64,000 nt of DNA from Tricholoma matsutake (Eukaryota > Basidiomycota > Agaricomycetes > Agaricales > Tricholomataceae), in the NCBI GenBank assembly GCA_026075535.2, contig AP026538.1:5208001-5272000 (forward strand). Direction: 5' to 3'. Both the position numbers and the translations under genes were made by a program. Below, one piece after another: positions 38,678 to 50,987 of the stretch (position 1 is the first letter of the stretch; each line of letters begins with the position of its first letter). The notes beneath the pieces are model-generated. The model was not told the origin of the DNA. It saw nothing but the letters and a program-made list of their open reading frames with translations, and ran no database searches.

Positions 38678-41600
38678 CTACTCGAGAGTTGGTACCTGAG
38701 GACCATCTATTGTGAGGAGCATGAGGGCAGAGATGGTGGCTGCAATGTCCGCATCTGCCTCAAGCTCATCTTCTTCCTCATCTTCATCCCCATTGATCTG
38801 ATGGTCTAGTGGGTGGGAAGGTTCATCGACATCCATAAGTACTACTCCACTGTCAGACTTGATGGCGACCCCAGGCATGAGGCTACCAGTAAACACTGGC
38901 AAGGAGGATAGCTTCCTGAACCTATGCATGTGCTGCTCATTGAAGCAGCCCCTTTTCATCCTGTATTTTTCTACCTGATGTGCTAGTCCAGGGTTGTCCA
39001 CCCTCACTTCAACTTCCTTTTGCCGGAGGAACAGATCCTCATCTCGTAAGTAGGTAATTACATGAGGGATTTCAATATTGAGGCGGTGAATCTCCTCCTG
39101 TGCATGCTGAAGCTTGAAGTATTGGTCCATCATGACATGAAAGGCAGGCTTTGACCATGGGCAATCACAAACATCCTGCCGAGATTCACACAGAAGGTCA
39201 AAATCTGCAAGAAAAGCATACTTGACAACATCATTCCATGATAGATGTGGGTGGGGGGGTGAGACCAGGGAAGCAGCTGTATTATATTGTTCAAGCACAC
39301 CGCATATAGCTTGGGAGCACGCTTGCAGAGCCATAGCAATGTGTTTACGGAGTTTGTATCCTACAAACATCTACATGAGCCAGTGAACCACGTAGACTCA
39401 AAAATATGCACCTGTTTGAGACATGTTCATCTTCGTAAGTTCGAACATACATGAGATGATCAAGCCTTCAAGCTCATCCAAACATCATTGGCCCACCAAG
39501 ATCGCCGCCGCTTTCCACTGAAGCTGATCTGGGCACCATCTCACATCAACACCAAGCTTTACCTCCAGATCCTGAACAACAAGAAGGTCCTTATCCCTGG
39601 TTTCGAGAGCGTGGCGATGCTTTGTTTCAAGAGCTGCGGCTGATGCAGAGAGAGTAGGGTTTTCAGGAGTGAGGTTCTGCCAGACAGACTGTGCAGCATC
39701 AAGCTTAATTCTGCACACGTGTTAGTTCAGTAATGCATACCATAAATACAGCACTTACTCACTAGCACCTAGGTTAACCAGCTTCTGGTAATACTCCATT
39801 TCCTGCGTCTCTCGAAGCGGCTCCTTTGATAGTCCCTTTAAGTAGTTCCGTTCTTCCACCAGCCACACTGCAAAAACACTTGTGTCGGTGACCCCTAGGT
39901 CAACCATGGTTTTCTTGAGCACGAATTCACCCTTCAAGATATCAATAGCCTGTCTATAGTTGTTCACAAGAAATTCACCTATAACTAGTGAGTCATCTGC
40001 AGCAACAAGATGTAGTGCAACTTACTGAGGTTAGGATAGGTCTCGAAGTTGTCCATATGTTTCATAAACTCAACCATCTTCTGTTGCCAGTGGAATACAC
40101 TGGCATAATGCAGAGAGGGAGCAAGCACATTTGATTTTGAGAAGAAGCATCACAGCCTTCCCTTTAACATAGGTTGCAAGAAAGCGGAGTTGACAGAGCT
40201 GGTTGTGTGCATGTCCATGGAAAGCTCCTACTAATGCATTATAGTCCAAGGCTTGGGAATGAGGGCCTAGATCACTACACGCAAGCGTCATCTGAAATTT
40301 GCAACTGATGTCATATCCACCCCCTATTCCAGCACCAAAGACATCTAGCACAGTCTCTATGATAGCTAGTGGATACTTGGCACTGTGGGAGTAGTCAGCC
40401 GGCATAACAAGAAAAGGGGGAATGACACACAGCTCTCTGCTCTGGACCATATCTGCCACTACCAAAACAAAGCCATGCTGACACAAAGCTAAAAAAATCC
40501 CTGTCTCATCAAATATCCCCCACATTCTTGCTGTTAGCCCATGAATCATGTTTGTCCACCACCCAGCACAGGGGTTCTCTTCATCATCATCATCCTCCTA
40601 ATCCATCAAGATCAGTTTGAATCAATGTGAAGCAAGAATAACGCACAGATCCAGGCTGCATCCCCCCAAGTAAGTCCTTTGCCCACCTATCAACCTTCTC
40701 CCTAGAAAGTAGATAATCACCACCTACTTTCCTCAAGTCAGGTAGTTCCTTTGAAATCCCAACCTGTGGACCTTCGGGCTCAGGTTCCCCTTCTACAGGA
40801 TCAGTCAATGGCTGTCATCAAAGGATCCACTTCAATGAGTCATTTCCGTCCATAGTAACAAGCATCTTGAACACCAGATCTCCTTCATTGCTGAACTTGT
40901 ATGAACAGGCAGGGCACGTGTGCTGCATGCGCCAGTTGGGTGAATCATGTTGGAGTACAACATCGACGCACCATTGGACATCCTCGTGTAGAGACAGGTA
41001 AAGATCATACAAAATTGAAAATTGCTGGCTGAGGTAGGGCCGGAATGGGATACCATGCAAGTCGCAGAGGGCCTTAACAAAAGGTTGGATAGCGAGATGG
41101 GGGCAGCGAAGGTGGCTAATTCGATAGAGTTCCAGTAGACATGTGGCAATGGCAAGGGTCGGAGAAAATGGAGCACAAGGAATGAGGCCCTGGCGAACTA
41201 ATGCAGCTGCAATTCCTCGATCTCCTTCTGCTAATTTGGCATCCACAGAATCTGTAGCTAAATCATCTTATGAGATGTCAAAACAGAAAATGCAGGGTGT
41301 GTACTAACTGAAAACATCCATGACTTGAATTTTATAGGTGCCCTGTAGCAATCCATTGGGCACAGAAGGTAAAGTGGTGTTTAAACTTTGGTCCCCAATG
41401 ATCTCCTGCCAGGTGATGTAAGCATCGACAATATCCACATGTTGACTCTTGAACCCTTGGTTGTGCAGCTCAGTGCGATTTTGGTGAGTTTGTGGATCAA
41501 TGCAAGAACAACTGTTGATGCATTGACATGTCAGCAGCAGATATTACAGGAAAAAATGTTGGGCACTTGCCATGTTCGCTGTTGGATTTCCTCCTTTATG

Positions 41601-41995
41601 ATCTGTTGGAACTCACCACCAGCATGACTAACATCCAGTTGAGCTGTCCCAAGTCCATCAAGAACATTGTTGATGTTCATCTGACCAGTATCAGTAATGT
41701 AGCCATCATCCTCGTCTTCAGGTATGTCCTGTGCTGCATCATATGTAATGCGGTCATCTTCTGACATAGCTACAATTTTATTTAAGCAGTGCTTGCTTTA
41801 ACAGGCAAAATATTGAATCTCACCAGCAACCTTTGCCTGCAGTTTAGCTTCTGCATTAGACCAAAAATCCCGAACACCTTTGCAATTCAGAGTCTTCTGT
41901 AGATCAACACGGCCTTTCTTGGTATTTGTGGAGTGTAGAATGCGAACCTGTTTGGATGATGAGGATCCTCTTCCAACCACCATAGCATCAAACAT
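38678..41995 (-). pseudogene. KDZ-family transposase (multi-exon), broken
   Basis: Kyakuja-Dileera-Zisupton transposase gene typical of mushrooms. It starts at the ATG at 41995 (MFDAMVVGRGSSSSKQVRIL; VDLQKTLNCKGVRDFW). Later exons carry PHLAIQPFVKALCDLHGIPF, then NTCPACSYK-like HTCPACSYKF and MLVTMDGNDS (about 40830-40900). The core has FDETGIFLALCQHGFVLVVA, DMVQSREL joined over an intron to AKYPLAII, GGYDISCKF and GAFHGHAHNQLCQL (about 40180-40550), then YYQKLVNL and the C-terminal MFVGYKLRKHIAMALQ region ending at 38678. Introns of about 45-60 nt with GT..AG fit at least seven joints. Breaks: TGATGA at 40815-40820, TGA at 39485-39487, and a one-base shift near 40150. Both TGA sites sit where Arg (CGA) is expected. 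Confidence 0.85.
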
Positions 41996-42774
41996 TGATG
42001 ATTCAGAACCTTGTTGAGGACTTCAGAGTCACATGATAAGGTCGTGGTCATGGCTGGTCATGGCCAACTAATTTATTAAATTATAGCAACACATTTCTAC
42101 TACTATCACAAGGGTTATTGTACTAGCCAGCAAAGAATTAGATAGGTAAGACAGGAGTATCATGCAATAAACTGTAGTCCAACAGAGATCATGATAATGC
42201 AATAGTTTTAAATATATCAGTGTCAGTTCATGACTTGAAGCGCTATATATGTACATTGTGATTGCTTAAATGACTTCATCATATGAGATCTCCAAACTTT
42301 TCATTAACAAATAAGTCGCTCAACTAACACCTTTTGAGCAACTACTATATTTTCTTCATGTATCTACAAGCTTTGTATCCTTATTATTTATATGGTTCTC
42401 TTGGTCAAAGTCAAGTAGTCAAGTAGCATCCAAAGCATTCAGGAATCTTTGCATACTATATTTTCTTTATGTATCGGTTCAACTTGGTAGCCTTATGCTT
42501 ATATGTTTATTTCTTGGTCAAAGTCTCAAGCTAAGTGGGATCTTCACATATGACCCTTCTCTCATTTTCTGCTCACCTCTCGAGTCTCAACTCAAGCCTC
42601 ATCCAACGCCACAAGGAGATCATGATCAGAGTTCATCACAGTATGTATAACAAAGGTCTTTTAAAAAAACTACACGATGCAGGCATTATCACGGCAAGAC
42701 GAGACCCAAACTGACTAACAGTCAACTACACATACCTGTAGATATATCGTACATTGGCATACTACTCCTCATAT
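41996..42774. repeat. Non-coding, with a tandem imperfect duplication
   Basis: No gene seen. At about 42345-42425 and 42455-42535, two related segments share ACTATATTTTCTT(C/T)ATGTATC and TTCTTGGTCAAAGTC, offset by about 110 bp. AT-rich; may be the promoter side of the KDZ gene or an LTR relic. Confidence 0.5.
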
Positions 42775-43313
42775 ACTTCAACAACTTCACCTCACATGTC
42801 GGTGCTTGTAAATGCACGATCAGCTTGTTCACAATTCCCAACCTTGGTAAGCCTGCAAGGACTGTGAGAACCTAAGGCAGCAGATGCTGCAGCCCTGAAA
42901 AGAACAATTTAGCTTCAGCCAAATCATAAAAAGATGTCTTACTTTCCAAGATAAACACCAGGGTTGGCACCGCTTGTGACAACCCAATAAGCGGTTTCAT
43001 CACTTAACCTGAATTCAGGGGTCATAGGAGAGCGTCGAGTCAAGATGCATCTCAGGGTCACAGGTAGTACAGACGACCTTGGAGTCACAGGTACCGAGGG
43101 GAGCGGCAGGAACGGTTGAGCAGGAGCAGGCGGGATGGGTGATGGGCTCTGTGGCACTTCAGCATGTGGCAATGAGGGTAATCGGATGTCCTGCACTCTG
43201 AGCATGAACACTTGGGGGAGGTTGAACATGGGCTGGATGCTGTCAGGCTGTAGCCAGAGGAGCTGGGGGTATATGAACGCTGAGATGAAAAATGGAAGCG
43301 GCAGCAGGTGCAC
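42775..43313 (-). CDS. Possible viroplasmin/RNase H1 N-domain-like protein
   Basis: The minus-strand frame 42939-43313 is Pro-rich (SLPHAEVPQSPSPIPPAPAQ) and ends ETAYWVVTSGANPGVYLGK. A 48-nt intron-like stretch follows (GTAAGA.. CTAAATTG..TTTTCAG, about 42893-42941), then AAASAALGSHSPCRLTKVGN and CEQADRAFTS. The YxVxxGxxPGVY start and the later EADRAF-like helix resemble the short domain shared by RNase H1 N-termini and viroplasmin-like proteins, which occurs in many mushroom transposon-linked genes. A TGA follows AFTSTDM. Function is uncertain, and the start codon is a guess. Confidence 0.35.
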
Positions 43314-43479
43314 GTTGGGAAGAACTGGGAGGACCTACAGTATGGTTGGTGAGGGCATGATCCCATGCGATAACCAAGTTGACTAGCATCAGGGAAGCTG
43401 CTCGTCTGTGCTATGGTCACAGCCCTATAGTGCATTGATCAATGAAAAATCACCCTTCAATGCATTCTACAACATTACT

Positions 43480-44700
43480 CACTTTTTGCAAGCAAAGAAT
43501 AGGATCTTGGAAGCCGAGCAAAGCAGAGCTTATGTTCGAGGATTCCAACCCAGCTTATGGACTCGAATCGCTCAATGACTCAAACTCAAGTTCCCCGACC
43601 ATTATCCCGACGATCCATATCCACTCAACGACATTCACGACGCAGCAAAATTTGTACTAGCAGGCTCCAACACATCGAACTCAGTAATCCACCAATCAAC
43701 TTCCTCATCGCACTCAACATCGAACATCGGAAATATGGTCACCTTGTCACCTGGAACTATTATGATTAAAACCAAAGATCTAAATGTGATGTTTGAACAA
43801 TTCGCTAGCACCATCGCTACGCATATTGCAGGTACTAAAAATCCTCGGACTAATTTGGCAGACAGTCAGGCACACATTGACGCACTCCTTTGCATATTTT
43901 GCGGTTTATCGGGACATTTTCTTCCTGACTGTATGGTTTGTCAGTTGTACTTGAACAAAGGGAAGTGTAAGCGAAATGCAGAAGGAAAGATCGTACTTCC
44001 AAACGGACAATTCACCCCTCGAAGTATCCCCAGCAGGTTTATCAAGGAACAGATCGATGAATGGTGGAAATGCAACCCAGATGCAACCCCAGCAGCCACA
44101 CTTTTATTCAGCATCACACCATCGGCACCTTCGACTTTGACTAGTTCAACCTCGGCTGTGATCACTTCGATAACAGAGTCAGACACTGTTTCTATATTGG
44201 GATTGGAGACAAAATGCATTTATCATAACTCGACGTTGACAGCTGACTCTGAAGATAGAATAGTGGCTCTCGAGCGCAAAATATTCGTGCTTCGAAGTGG
44301 TCGACCATTTTTGTGTCCGAACAAAGAGGTTCAAAATTTGGTTCCAGCCACAACAACCCCCATCCCTGCATCGTCAACGTCTACTGCTCCAGTCCCACCA
44401 CCCTCGACATCTTCATCAACAACGGTCAACCCTTTGACTTCAACTACTGCTCCAACATCAACATCGATGTCTCCTGCATCGACCACTTCGCCATCAACCA
44501 CCATACCCCCAACGCAAAGCTCGGTATGTCAGTCAGGGAGAATGCCTATCTGCCACCACACAAAAGGAACTTCGCTGGCGCATTGAAGGGTAAGGAAAAA
44601 GACAGACCATCATATGCGACACAGGCACCGGTACAGAACGAGAAAATCGCGCTCAATGAAGATGCCGATCGTCACACTGACATCTGAAGAACCACCCCCA
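43480..44700 (+). pseudogene. Ty3/gypsy gag (43-49 kb element)
   Basis: The open stretch 43735-44586 carries a zinc-knuckle-like CIFCGLSGHFLPDC (about 43890-43930), followed by LYLNKGKCKRNAEGKIVLPN and GQFTPRSIPSR, then a long Ser/Thr/Pro-rich tail with STTSPSTTIPP. Upstream, 43480-43735 has RIRLLEAEQSRAYVR-like sequence in another frame. The knuckle-plus-KGKC block is characteristic of a non-chromodomain gypsy lineage in Agaricomycetes, from memory. No LTR was identified left of it. Confidence 0.65.
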
Positions 44701-45660
44701 CCCCCACCCAAGGCCCAAACAAAATGGAGAGAACAGGTCACACCGAAACGAGTCCCACAATCTGGAAACAATGCAACAAACCTGTTTAGTCCCGACGTGA
44801 TCATCATGCCTGACCCATATGAGACCTATATTAGCAGTCTCCGACCCTGTGAAATCCCTCAGCCTTTCGTCGTCGCTAAAGAAACTTCATTGATTAGATC
44901 AGTTATTATGGATGTCCATGGTAACAACCAGGTAGAAAGTGTCATCGATCCCGGTTCCTCGATCATCTTGATGGCCAAAGATGTTTGTCACAAACTCAGT
45001 CTAGCATACGACTCCTCTGATGCAGTCTGCCAATGGGACTGTGGACAAAACACTCAGTTTAGCATGCAACGTACCCTGCGATCTCGGTGGAATCACCTTA
45101 TACATGCAGATACATATTATTTGGGACCCAGCATACGATATTCTACTCGGACAACCTTTCGATGTCTTAACGGAAAGCGTCATTAGAAACTATCGGAACA
45201 AAGCACAAACCATCACAATATGCAATCCAAACTCAACTCGGACTGCTACTATTCCCTCGATACCTCGATCGCACCATCGTTGAAAAGCAGTTCGAGAGGA
45301 TTTTCAGTGTTAGAGAATAAAATTTTGGAACAGTGCACTTTCATTATCTCGTTCAACTCTTCTGACTCCTCTATATTTATTGAGCACACTGCAAATATCC
45401 CTGAAATCGACTCCTCCGAAGAATTATCTGCGACACTTTCTGATTTATATTTATCTGTGTGCGACGAGTTCCACGTTCCTCAAAACGCCTCGATGGTGTT
45501 TATACCTATGCGAACTTCTTCATCATATGTTTCCCCTTCCTCAGTTATTTCCGACAATCCACAGTCTAGTTATTTATTGACGAAGAAAAAGTATAAACCA
45601 GTTGCACAGAAGGTCCGTCCAATTGTGGCTGGACTACCCGATCATTTTAGAATTATTTGA
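44614..45660 (+). pseudogene. Gypsy aspartic protease and linker
   Basis: PDPYETYISSLRPCEIPQPF leads to the retroviral-type protease: VESVIDPGSSIILMAKDVCH (D-P-G-S in place of D-[ST]-G), then YDSSDAVCQ. After a shift at about 45050 the domain continues as LACNVPCDLGGITLYMQIHI and PAYDILLGQPFDVLTESVIR (flap and ILG..PF end). The linker QTITICNPNST and FIISFNSSDSSIFIEHT follows to KYKPVAQKVRPI (45640). Stops and shifts in between. Confidence 0.7.
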
Positions 45661-45679
45661 TGCATCGAGGGCGATCCCC

Positions 45680-47400
45680 TCAAAGACATGCCTCTACTAA
45701 ATCCCCATCCTCTGATATTCAAACCATCTCCTCAATATAACCTCGAACGCAAAAACATCATCGATTGAAATCATCCAGGCAATTTCTTATGGCCTCAAGA
45801 ACGAGACCTCATGCATGACTTCATTCAAAACCAGCAAGCAGGGTTCGCATGGACCGAAAATGAACCAGGAAGGTTTCAACCTGATTTCTTCCCCCCTATC
45901 AAGTTCCCAGTCGTCCCTCATACCCCTTGGGTCAAATGCAATATCCCCATACTGCCTGGTTTGTATGAACAGATTTGTGAGATGCTGAAAAAGAAGATCG
46001 AAGCAGGAGTCTACGAGTCATTGAACTCATCATACCAATCGCGATGGTTTTGTGTTGCGAAGAAAGATGCAAAATTGCTCTGAATAGTCCACAGCCTCGA
46101 GCCGCTAAACCAAGTTACAATTCAGCATTCAGGCATCATCCCGATCCCTGAGCATTTAGCCAAACAGTTTGGAGGACGAGCTTGTGGTGGAATGTTGGAC
46201 TTATATGTTGCATTTGACAAAAGGCTCGTATCTGAATCCTCTTGAGATCTAACAACTTTCCAGACCCCATTTGGCACACTTCGAATCATCACCCTACCGA
46301 TGGGTTGGAAAAACTCGGTTCTGATCCTACACGACGACGTAACTTTCATCCTACAACCCGAGGTCCCTCACATCACAATCCCATATATTGACGACACACT
46401 GGTGAAGGGTCTGAAATCGGAATATCAGACAATTGGTGGGTCTTATGAAATGATTGTCGACAACTCAGGCATTCGATGATTCATATGGGAGCATTTTGAG
46501 AACCTAAATCGCATCATCCAGCACATGAAGTATTGTGGTGGGATGTTCTCTGGACCGAAATTATTTGCTTGTGTCCCCAAGATAATTGTTTTAGGTCATT
46601 GATGCAATATTCAAGGCCGAATGGCTGACCTGATGTGTATCGATAAGATCCAGAAATGGGGTCCATGTTGTACGCTCACAGAAGTTAAGGCGTTCTTAGG
46701 AACGATTGGAGTTTGTCAAATTTTCATCCAGAGTTTCGCACATTGAGCAGCTGCACTAATCAATCTTACTCGAAAAGATGTGCCCTTCAAATTTGGCCCA
46801 TCTCAGGTAGCAGCGCAAGAAGATCTCAAGCATGCGCTCCTAAACTCGCCAGCAATTCGAGCCATTGACTATACCTTGAATGCCCCAGTAATCCTTGCAG
46901 TCGACACATCAAGCATCGCCATCAGCTATTTCCTAACGCAATGCGACTGCAATAACCCTTGAAAGCGATACTACAGTTGATTCGGCTTGATCACGCTCAA
47001 CGACTGCGAATCGTGGTTTTTGCAACCAAAACTCGAACTTTATGGTCTATATCGAGCCCTTGGGGCCCTTCATTTATACTTGATAGGGGTACGAAACCTT
47101 ATCGTCGAGGTCGATGCGAGGTATATCAAAGGCATGCTCTCAAATCCTGATATCGCGCCTAGCGCTAGCATAAACTGATGGATAGTTTCCATTCTAACAT
47201 TCTACTTCATGCTAGTTCATGTTGCAGGTACACACCATGGGCCGGACAGCCTTTTGTGATGTCCTTGACAAACCGAAGACAACGATGTCGAAGTAGAAGA
47301 AGAATTCAGCGACTGGATCAACAAACTACATGGTTTCGTTCACCAAATCAACCCAATCTCGATTCGACCTTTCCCCTCTCACAAGACTTATCCCACTTTC
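45680..47400 (+). pseudogene. Gypsy RT and RNase H (43-49 kb element)
   Basis: QQAGFAWTENEPGRFQPDFF and PHTPWVKCNIPILPGLYEQI open the RT, then YQSRWFCVAKKDAKL. Palm: MLDLYVAFDKRLV (usually the D of the first palm motif) and IPYIDDTLVKG (Y-I-D-D, about 46380-46410). Connection: TEVKAFLGTIGVCQIFIQSF. RNase H: PVILAVDTSSIAISYFLTQC, ELYGLYRALGALHLYL. Repeated TGA codons lie where Arg is expected (for example about 46479, 46600 and 46744). Confidence 0.75.
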
Positions 47401-48849
47401 GCCCAAGCTTCAGATTTCAGTAAGGGGGAGGACATTTCATACGAAGACATACCTAGATTGGACAAATCAAAGAAAGAAGACGAACGATTACTGCTTGTTC
47501 ATCAATGGTTAGACGATATGGTGCGACCCCCACATCTATCAGACACAGAGTACACTACCTTCATGCGATATTGCACTGAGTTCTTCATAGATTCCAGCAA
47601 ACTATGGTGAAAAGATTGTCACAGCGAACACATGATCATCGCGATTCCAGAGCATCGCATTGATATTATCTGGTCGTCGCACGACCATATCGGCCACAAA
47701 ATGATCTTTGCCATGAAGTCTCATGTCGCACTACGATTCTGGTGGCCCAACCTGAAAGCCAATATCACATGGTACATCTGAACGTGCCACTACTGTCAGT
47801 TGCGACAAACTCGAAATCTTCTTATTCCACCAATCGTCGCCACACCCGCTCCTCTATTTGGAAAAGTCTACATCGACACAATGCACATGCCGCCTTCCGG
47901 CGGATATCGCTATATAGTACAAGGTCGATGTTCAATATTGTACTGGCCAGAGTTCAGGATGCTTTGCAATGAAACAGCAAAGACCATCGGCAATTGGATC
48001 TTCAAAGAAATCATTTGTTGTTGGGGCTTGCTTTATGAGATTGTTACTGACAACGGCACAGCATTCCTTTCTGCTCTCGAGTATTTGTCGAAGCGGTATC
48101 ATATCAGTCATATTCGGATAAGTGAGTACAATTCTCATGCCAATGGCCTCATCAAACGAGCCCACTTCGATGTACAACAATCACTCTACAAGGCCATTGA
48201 TGGTGATCAAACTCGATGGTTGGTTGGGACCTACTTGGTCTTTTGGGCAGAATGGGTAACAGTTCGAAAACGAATGGGCTGTTTGCCCTATTTTGTGATC
48301 ACAGGTTCTCATCCACTCATCCCTCTCGACATATCAGAAGTGACATATCTACAACCACCACCCGATTCGATACTCTCCTCCACCGATCTCATTGCCCGAC
48401 ACACTATTGCACTACAGAAACGGTCAACCGATCTCGAAGTACTCTACTCTAGAGTCTACACCGCTCGATGAGAAGCTGTGAAACGCTTCGAAGAAGTTCA
48501 CAAGCGAACGATTCGAGACTACAATTTCGAAAAAGGTGACCTTGTACTCATGCAAAACACACAGATCAAAAAAGCTCTTAATCGAAAAATGCGAGCTCAA
48601 TATCTGGGCCCACTCATAGTCATCGCACAAAACTACGGTGGCGCTTATATTCTTTGTGAGCTCGATGGATCAGTTCTTCATCGACCAGTAGCAGCTTTCT
48701 GAATTCTACCCTATCTAGCATGGAAATTGATTCCCCTTCCTCCAAACTTCTTCGATATCGACGATCGTCGGCTCGAACAACTTCGAACAACATCGGACGT
48801 CGACGGAGACATTGACGAGGGCATTCCTGACCTCGACGAAGACAAATAA
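47401..48849 (+). pseudogene. Gypsy integrase and C-terminal domain (43-49 kb element)
   Basis: HDHIGHKMIF (zinc-finger His pair, about 47675), RFWWPNLKANITWYI then stop, CHYCQLRQTRN. Core: VYIDTMHMPPSGGYRYIVQG (first Asp), IVTDNGTAFLSALEYLSKRY (second Asp), RISEYNSHANGLIKRAHFDV (the expected Glu is Lys), then MGCLPYFVITGSHPLIPLDI and SEVTYLQPPPD. A TGA at about 48470 separates the tail EAVKRFEEVHKRTIRDYNFE, KKALNRKMRAQYLGPLIVIA and GAYILCELDGSVLHRPVAAF. The end is TAA at 48847-48849. No chromodomain. No 3' LTR identified in the next 300 bp. Confidence 0.8.
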
Positions 48850-49640
48850 ACCATTTTTCTTTTCTTTTTCTACTTGTGATATTGAAACAAACTCTCAATT
48901 TTATAACAGTGTACTATTACAAGTCGCGATATCATTCGAAACGTGTTTGCACAAGCTTGACGGGGTTTTTCGGCTGTGAAGGAGTTCTGAGCCTTTCCCC
49001 TATGTCTCATTTTGATGAATCGTCCATCTTACTTTCTTTTTTCTCTCTTTCCTATGTTTCTTTGCATATATCTTACATTTCCTGGCTTTGATTGCACGCG
49101 ATATTTCTCATTTCAACCTTATCTCACTCAGACACACGAAAAACAATAAAATTAAAATGATAAAAACAGAATTCTACTGGGATTCCTCCCACTTCCTCTC
49201 CAACACCTCTATTTCCTCCATCAACACTTCCACTTCCAACTTCTTGCACACCAGCACTTCCGCGAGATATCGATGACGGAGTCTTGCTGCATCCGACTGC
49301 ATCATTTCATCCTCCACCACCATCGATGCTTCCTCAACCATACCCACGACCTTGGGTTTGACTTCTCGTGCTTTCCCTTTCCCCTTTCCCTTCCCCTTCT
49401 CCTTCTCAGCTGTCTTCGGCTTTGCCTTCACCGTTTGTTTTGGGTGCTCGTCGACTTTTGAGGGCCCAGCCTCCGCATTTTGGATGGGCTGGATAGCCCA
49501 GATGCATTGGAGCCACGTGGTCTCTCAGGGTTTTGTCTACTACTAGACAAGACGGTTCGGACAGGGCTTGCGTCTACTACTAGACGTGAGTCAGAAAGGA
49601 TGTGGACAAGCAAAGATGAATTTCTATCTGCACACACGCG
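48850..49640 (-). other. Lys-rich minus-strand ORF and short inverted motifs
   Basis: 49174-49431 (minus) encodes 85 residues: MKAKPKTAEKEKGKGKGKGK, then VVGMVEEASMVVEDEMMQS and VLVCKKLEVEVLMEEIEVLE, a charged tail plus a probable coiled coil. I do not recognise it; it may be an accessory frame of a retroelement. GTCTACTACTAGAC-type stem-loops occur at 49535-49548 and 49571-49586. The rest is AT-rich or pyrimidine-rich (49020-49070). Confidence 0.4.
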
Positions 49641-50299
49641 TCTCTATCTACAATGTCACATGACCACTAAGGGAAATGCTGGACTCTGGCACGGCTCTGC
49701 TATGGACTCTGCTATGGGCATTACTGCCATGGCTACATGTACCCCCCTACACAATAGCAATGCCCTTGTTGCGATCTCAACTCAGGGAAGGAAGAGAGAA
49801 TTATGTATGTACAAGGCACCAATGCCTTACCCTCACCTTGGCCCATGTACCCCAGGAGGCATGTCCATGACAATCGCTCCCCCTAAAGGCCCAATGTAGA
49901 AATGGTGTTTAGGGCCACAGGTACCTTCTGGGACCTTGTCCATCATTGTAGTTGGCTCTTGGATCGGTCAGGGTTACTGGGTGTGCATCTTGTGAAGGCC
50001 ATAAATGAGCAGCCAGCGGGAAGTTGATGTTGGGTGGTATTGGGATAGCAAGTCATTCTTGAACTAGCTCTGGGTTGACAAAACTGGGTAACTCCCCCAG
50101 TTCAATATTGTCATATTCAGGCTCTGGTTGTAGTTGTTTTGATGTTAGGATGAAAGGGCTGAGGAACACCATGACAATGAAGAATAGGGTATATTTGGAA
50201 AACCATCCATTATTCAAGGCTCTTGCGTTCATTAGGCTGAGTGTGGGTTGGGCGAGGTGGTTGAAGTGATCTAGGGCCTCTAATATATAGGGAGTCAGG
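49641..50299. other. No recognised gene
   Basis: Short frames on both strands without a recognisable motif. It borders the truncated gypsy fragment at 50300. Confidence 0.4.
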
Positions 50300-50987
50300 C
50301 TTAAAATGATTGGTGTTAGTCAGCAGCCAGGGCCATTGCTGAACTCAGCTCAGGGTTGATGGTTCCTGCTCCGCTCCATGCTCTATATCCTCCCAATCTG
50401 TATTTGCTATCATCGTCAATCACCTGTCTTCCTTCTACCCCTTGCACAATGTCTTCTTTGGCTTCCTGCTTACTCTGCAGCTTTTCAATCTCTGCTTGTA
50501 CTTTGTGTAGCGCTGTGCCGCTATGTGGAATGAACCTTTGTAGTCACCTGGAGGAGAACCTGTTGCTAATAGGTAATCCTTCGAGAGTCTCCAACTTGTA
50601 AGAATTGCGGTCCCTGCTTGTTACTCAGCATGGTGCTGACCACCTAGGCTCCATCTTCCTTTCTACCTTAAATGTGAAGTCCAGGTCACTCCTGTATACC
50701 TGTACGAGTTGTCCTGCTTTGAATATGACCTCTCTTGGAGCTTGGGCTAATAGTCTCCTGTCGAATGCCAGCTTCCATTTATGGGCATGAGATAATATGT
50801 GCTCGTACCCATCTAATCGCTGCTGTTCCATGTATGCCATCTGGACCCCCACTTCACCAGTTGACACTTCCTGTTCTGCTCGGTCCACTGGAGTGTGCTT
50901 TGTGTTGATCACGATGCCTAGAAGAAGTTCATTTGGTGAGAATTTGAGATTTGGCAGTATGCAATTATTAAGGGATTCAGGAGGCAT
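50300..50987 (-). pseudogene. Gypsy integrase C-terminal fragment (different lineage)
   Basis: PPESLNNCILPNLKFSPNEL then LLGIVINTKHTPVD, QMAYMEQQRLDGYEHILSHA, KWKLAFDRRLLAQAPREVIF and KAGQLVQVYRSDLDFTFKVE, KMEPRWSAPC. After a stop it goes on with VTSRDRNSYKLETLEGLPIS and NRFSSR. This is the post-core domain of a gypsy lineage with a GQLVQVYRxDLDxTFK block, different from the lineage read at 51-54 kb. The join at about 50985 is abrupt. Confidence 0.65.

Noticed and set aside
48850..49100. 3' LTR of the 43-49 kb gypsy element
   Set aside because: No sequence here is repeated upstream of its gag and no polypurine tract with a TG start is evident.
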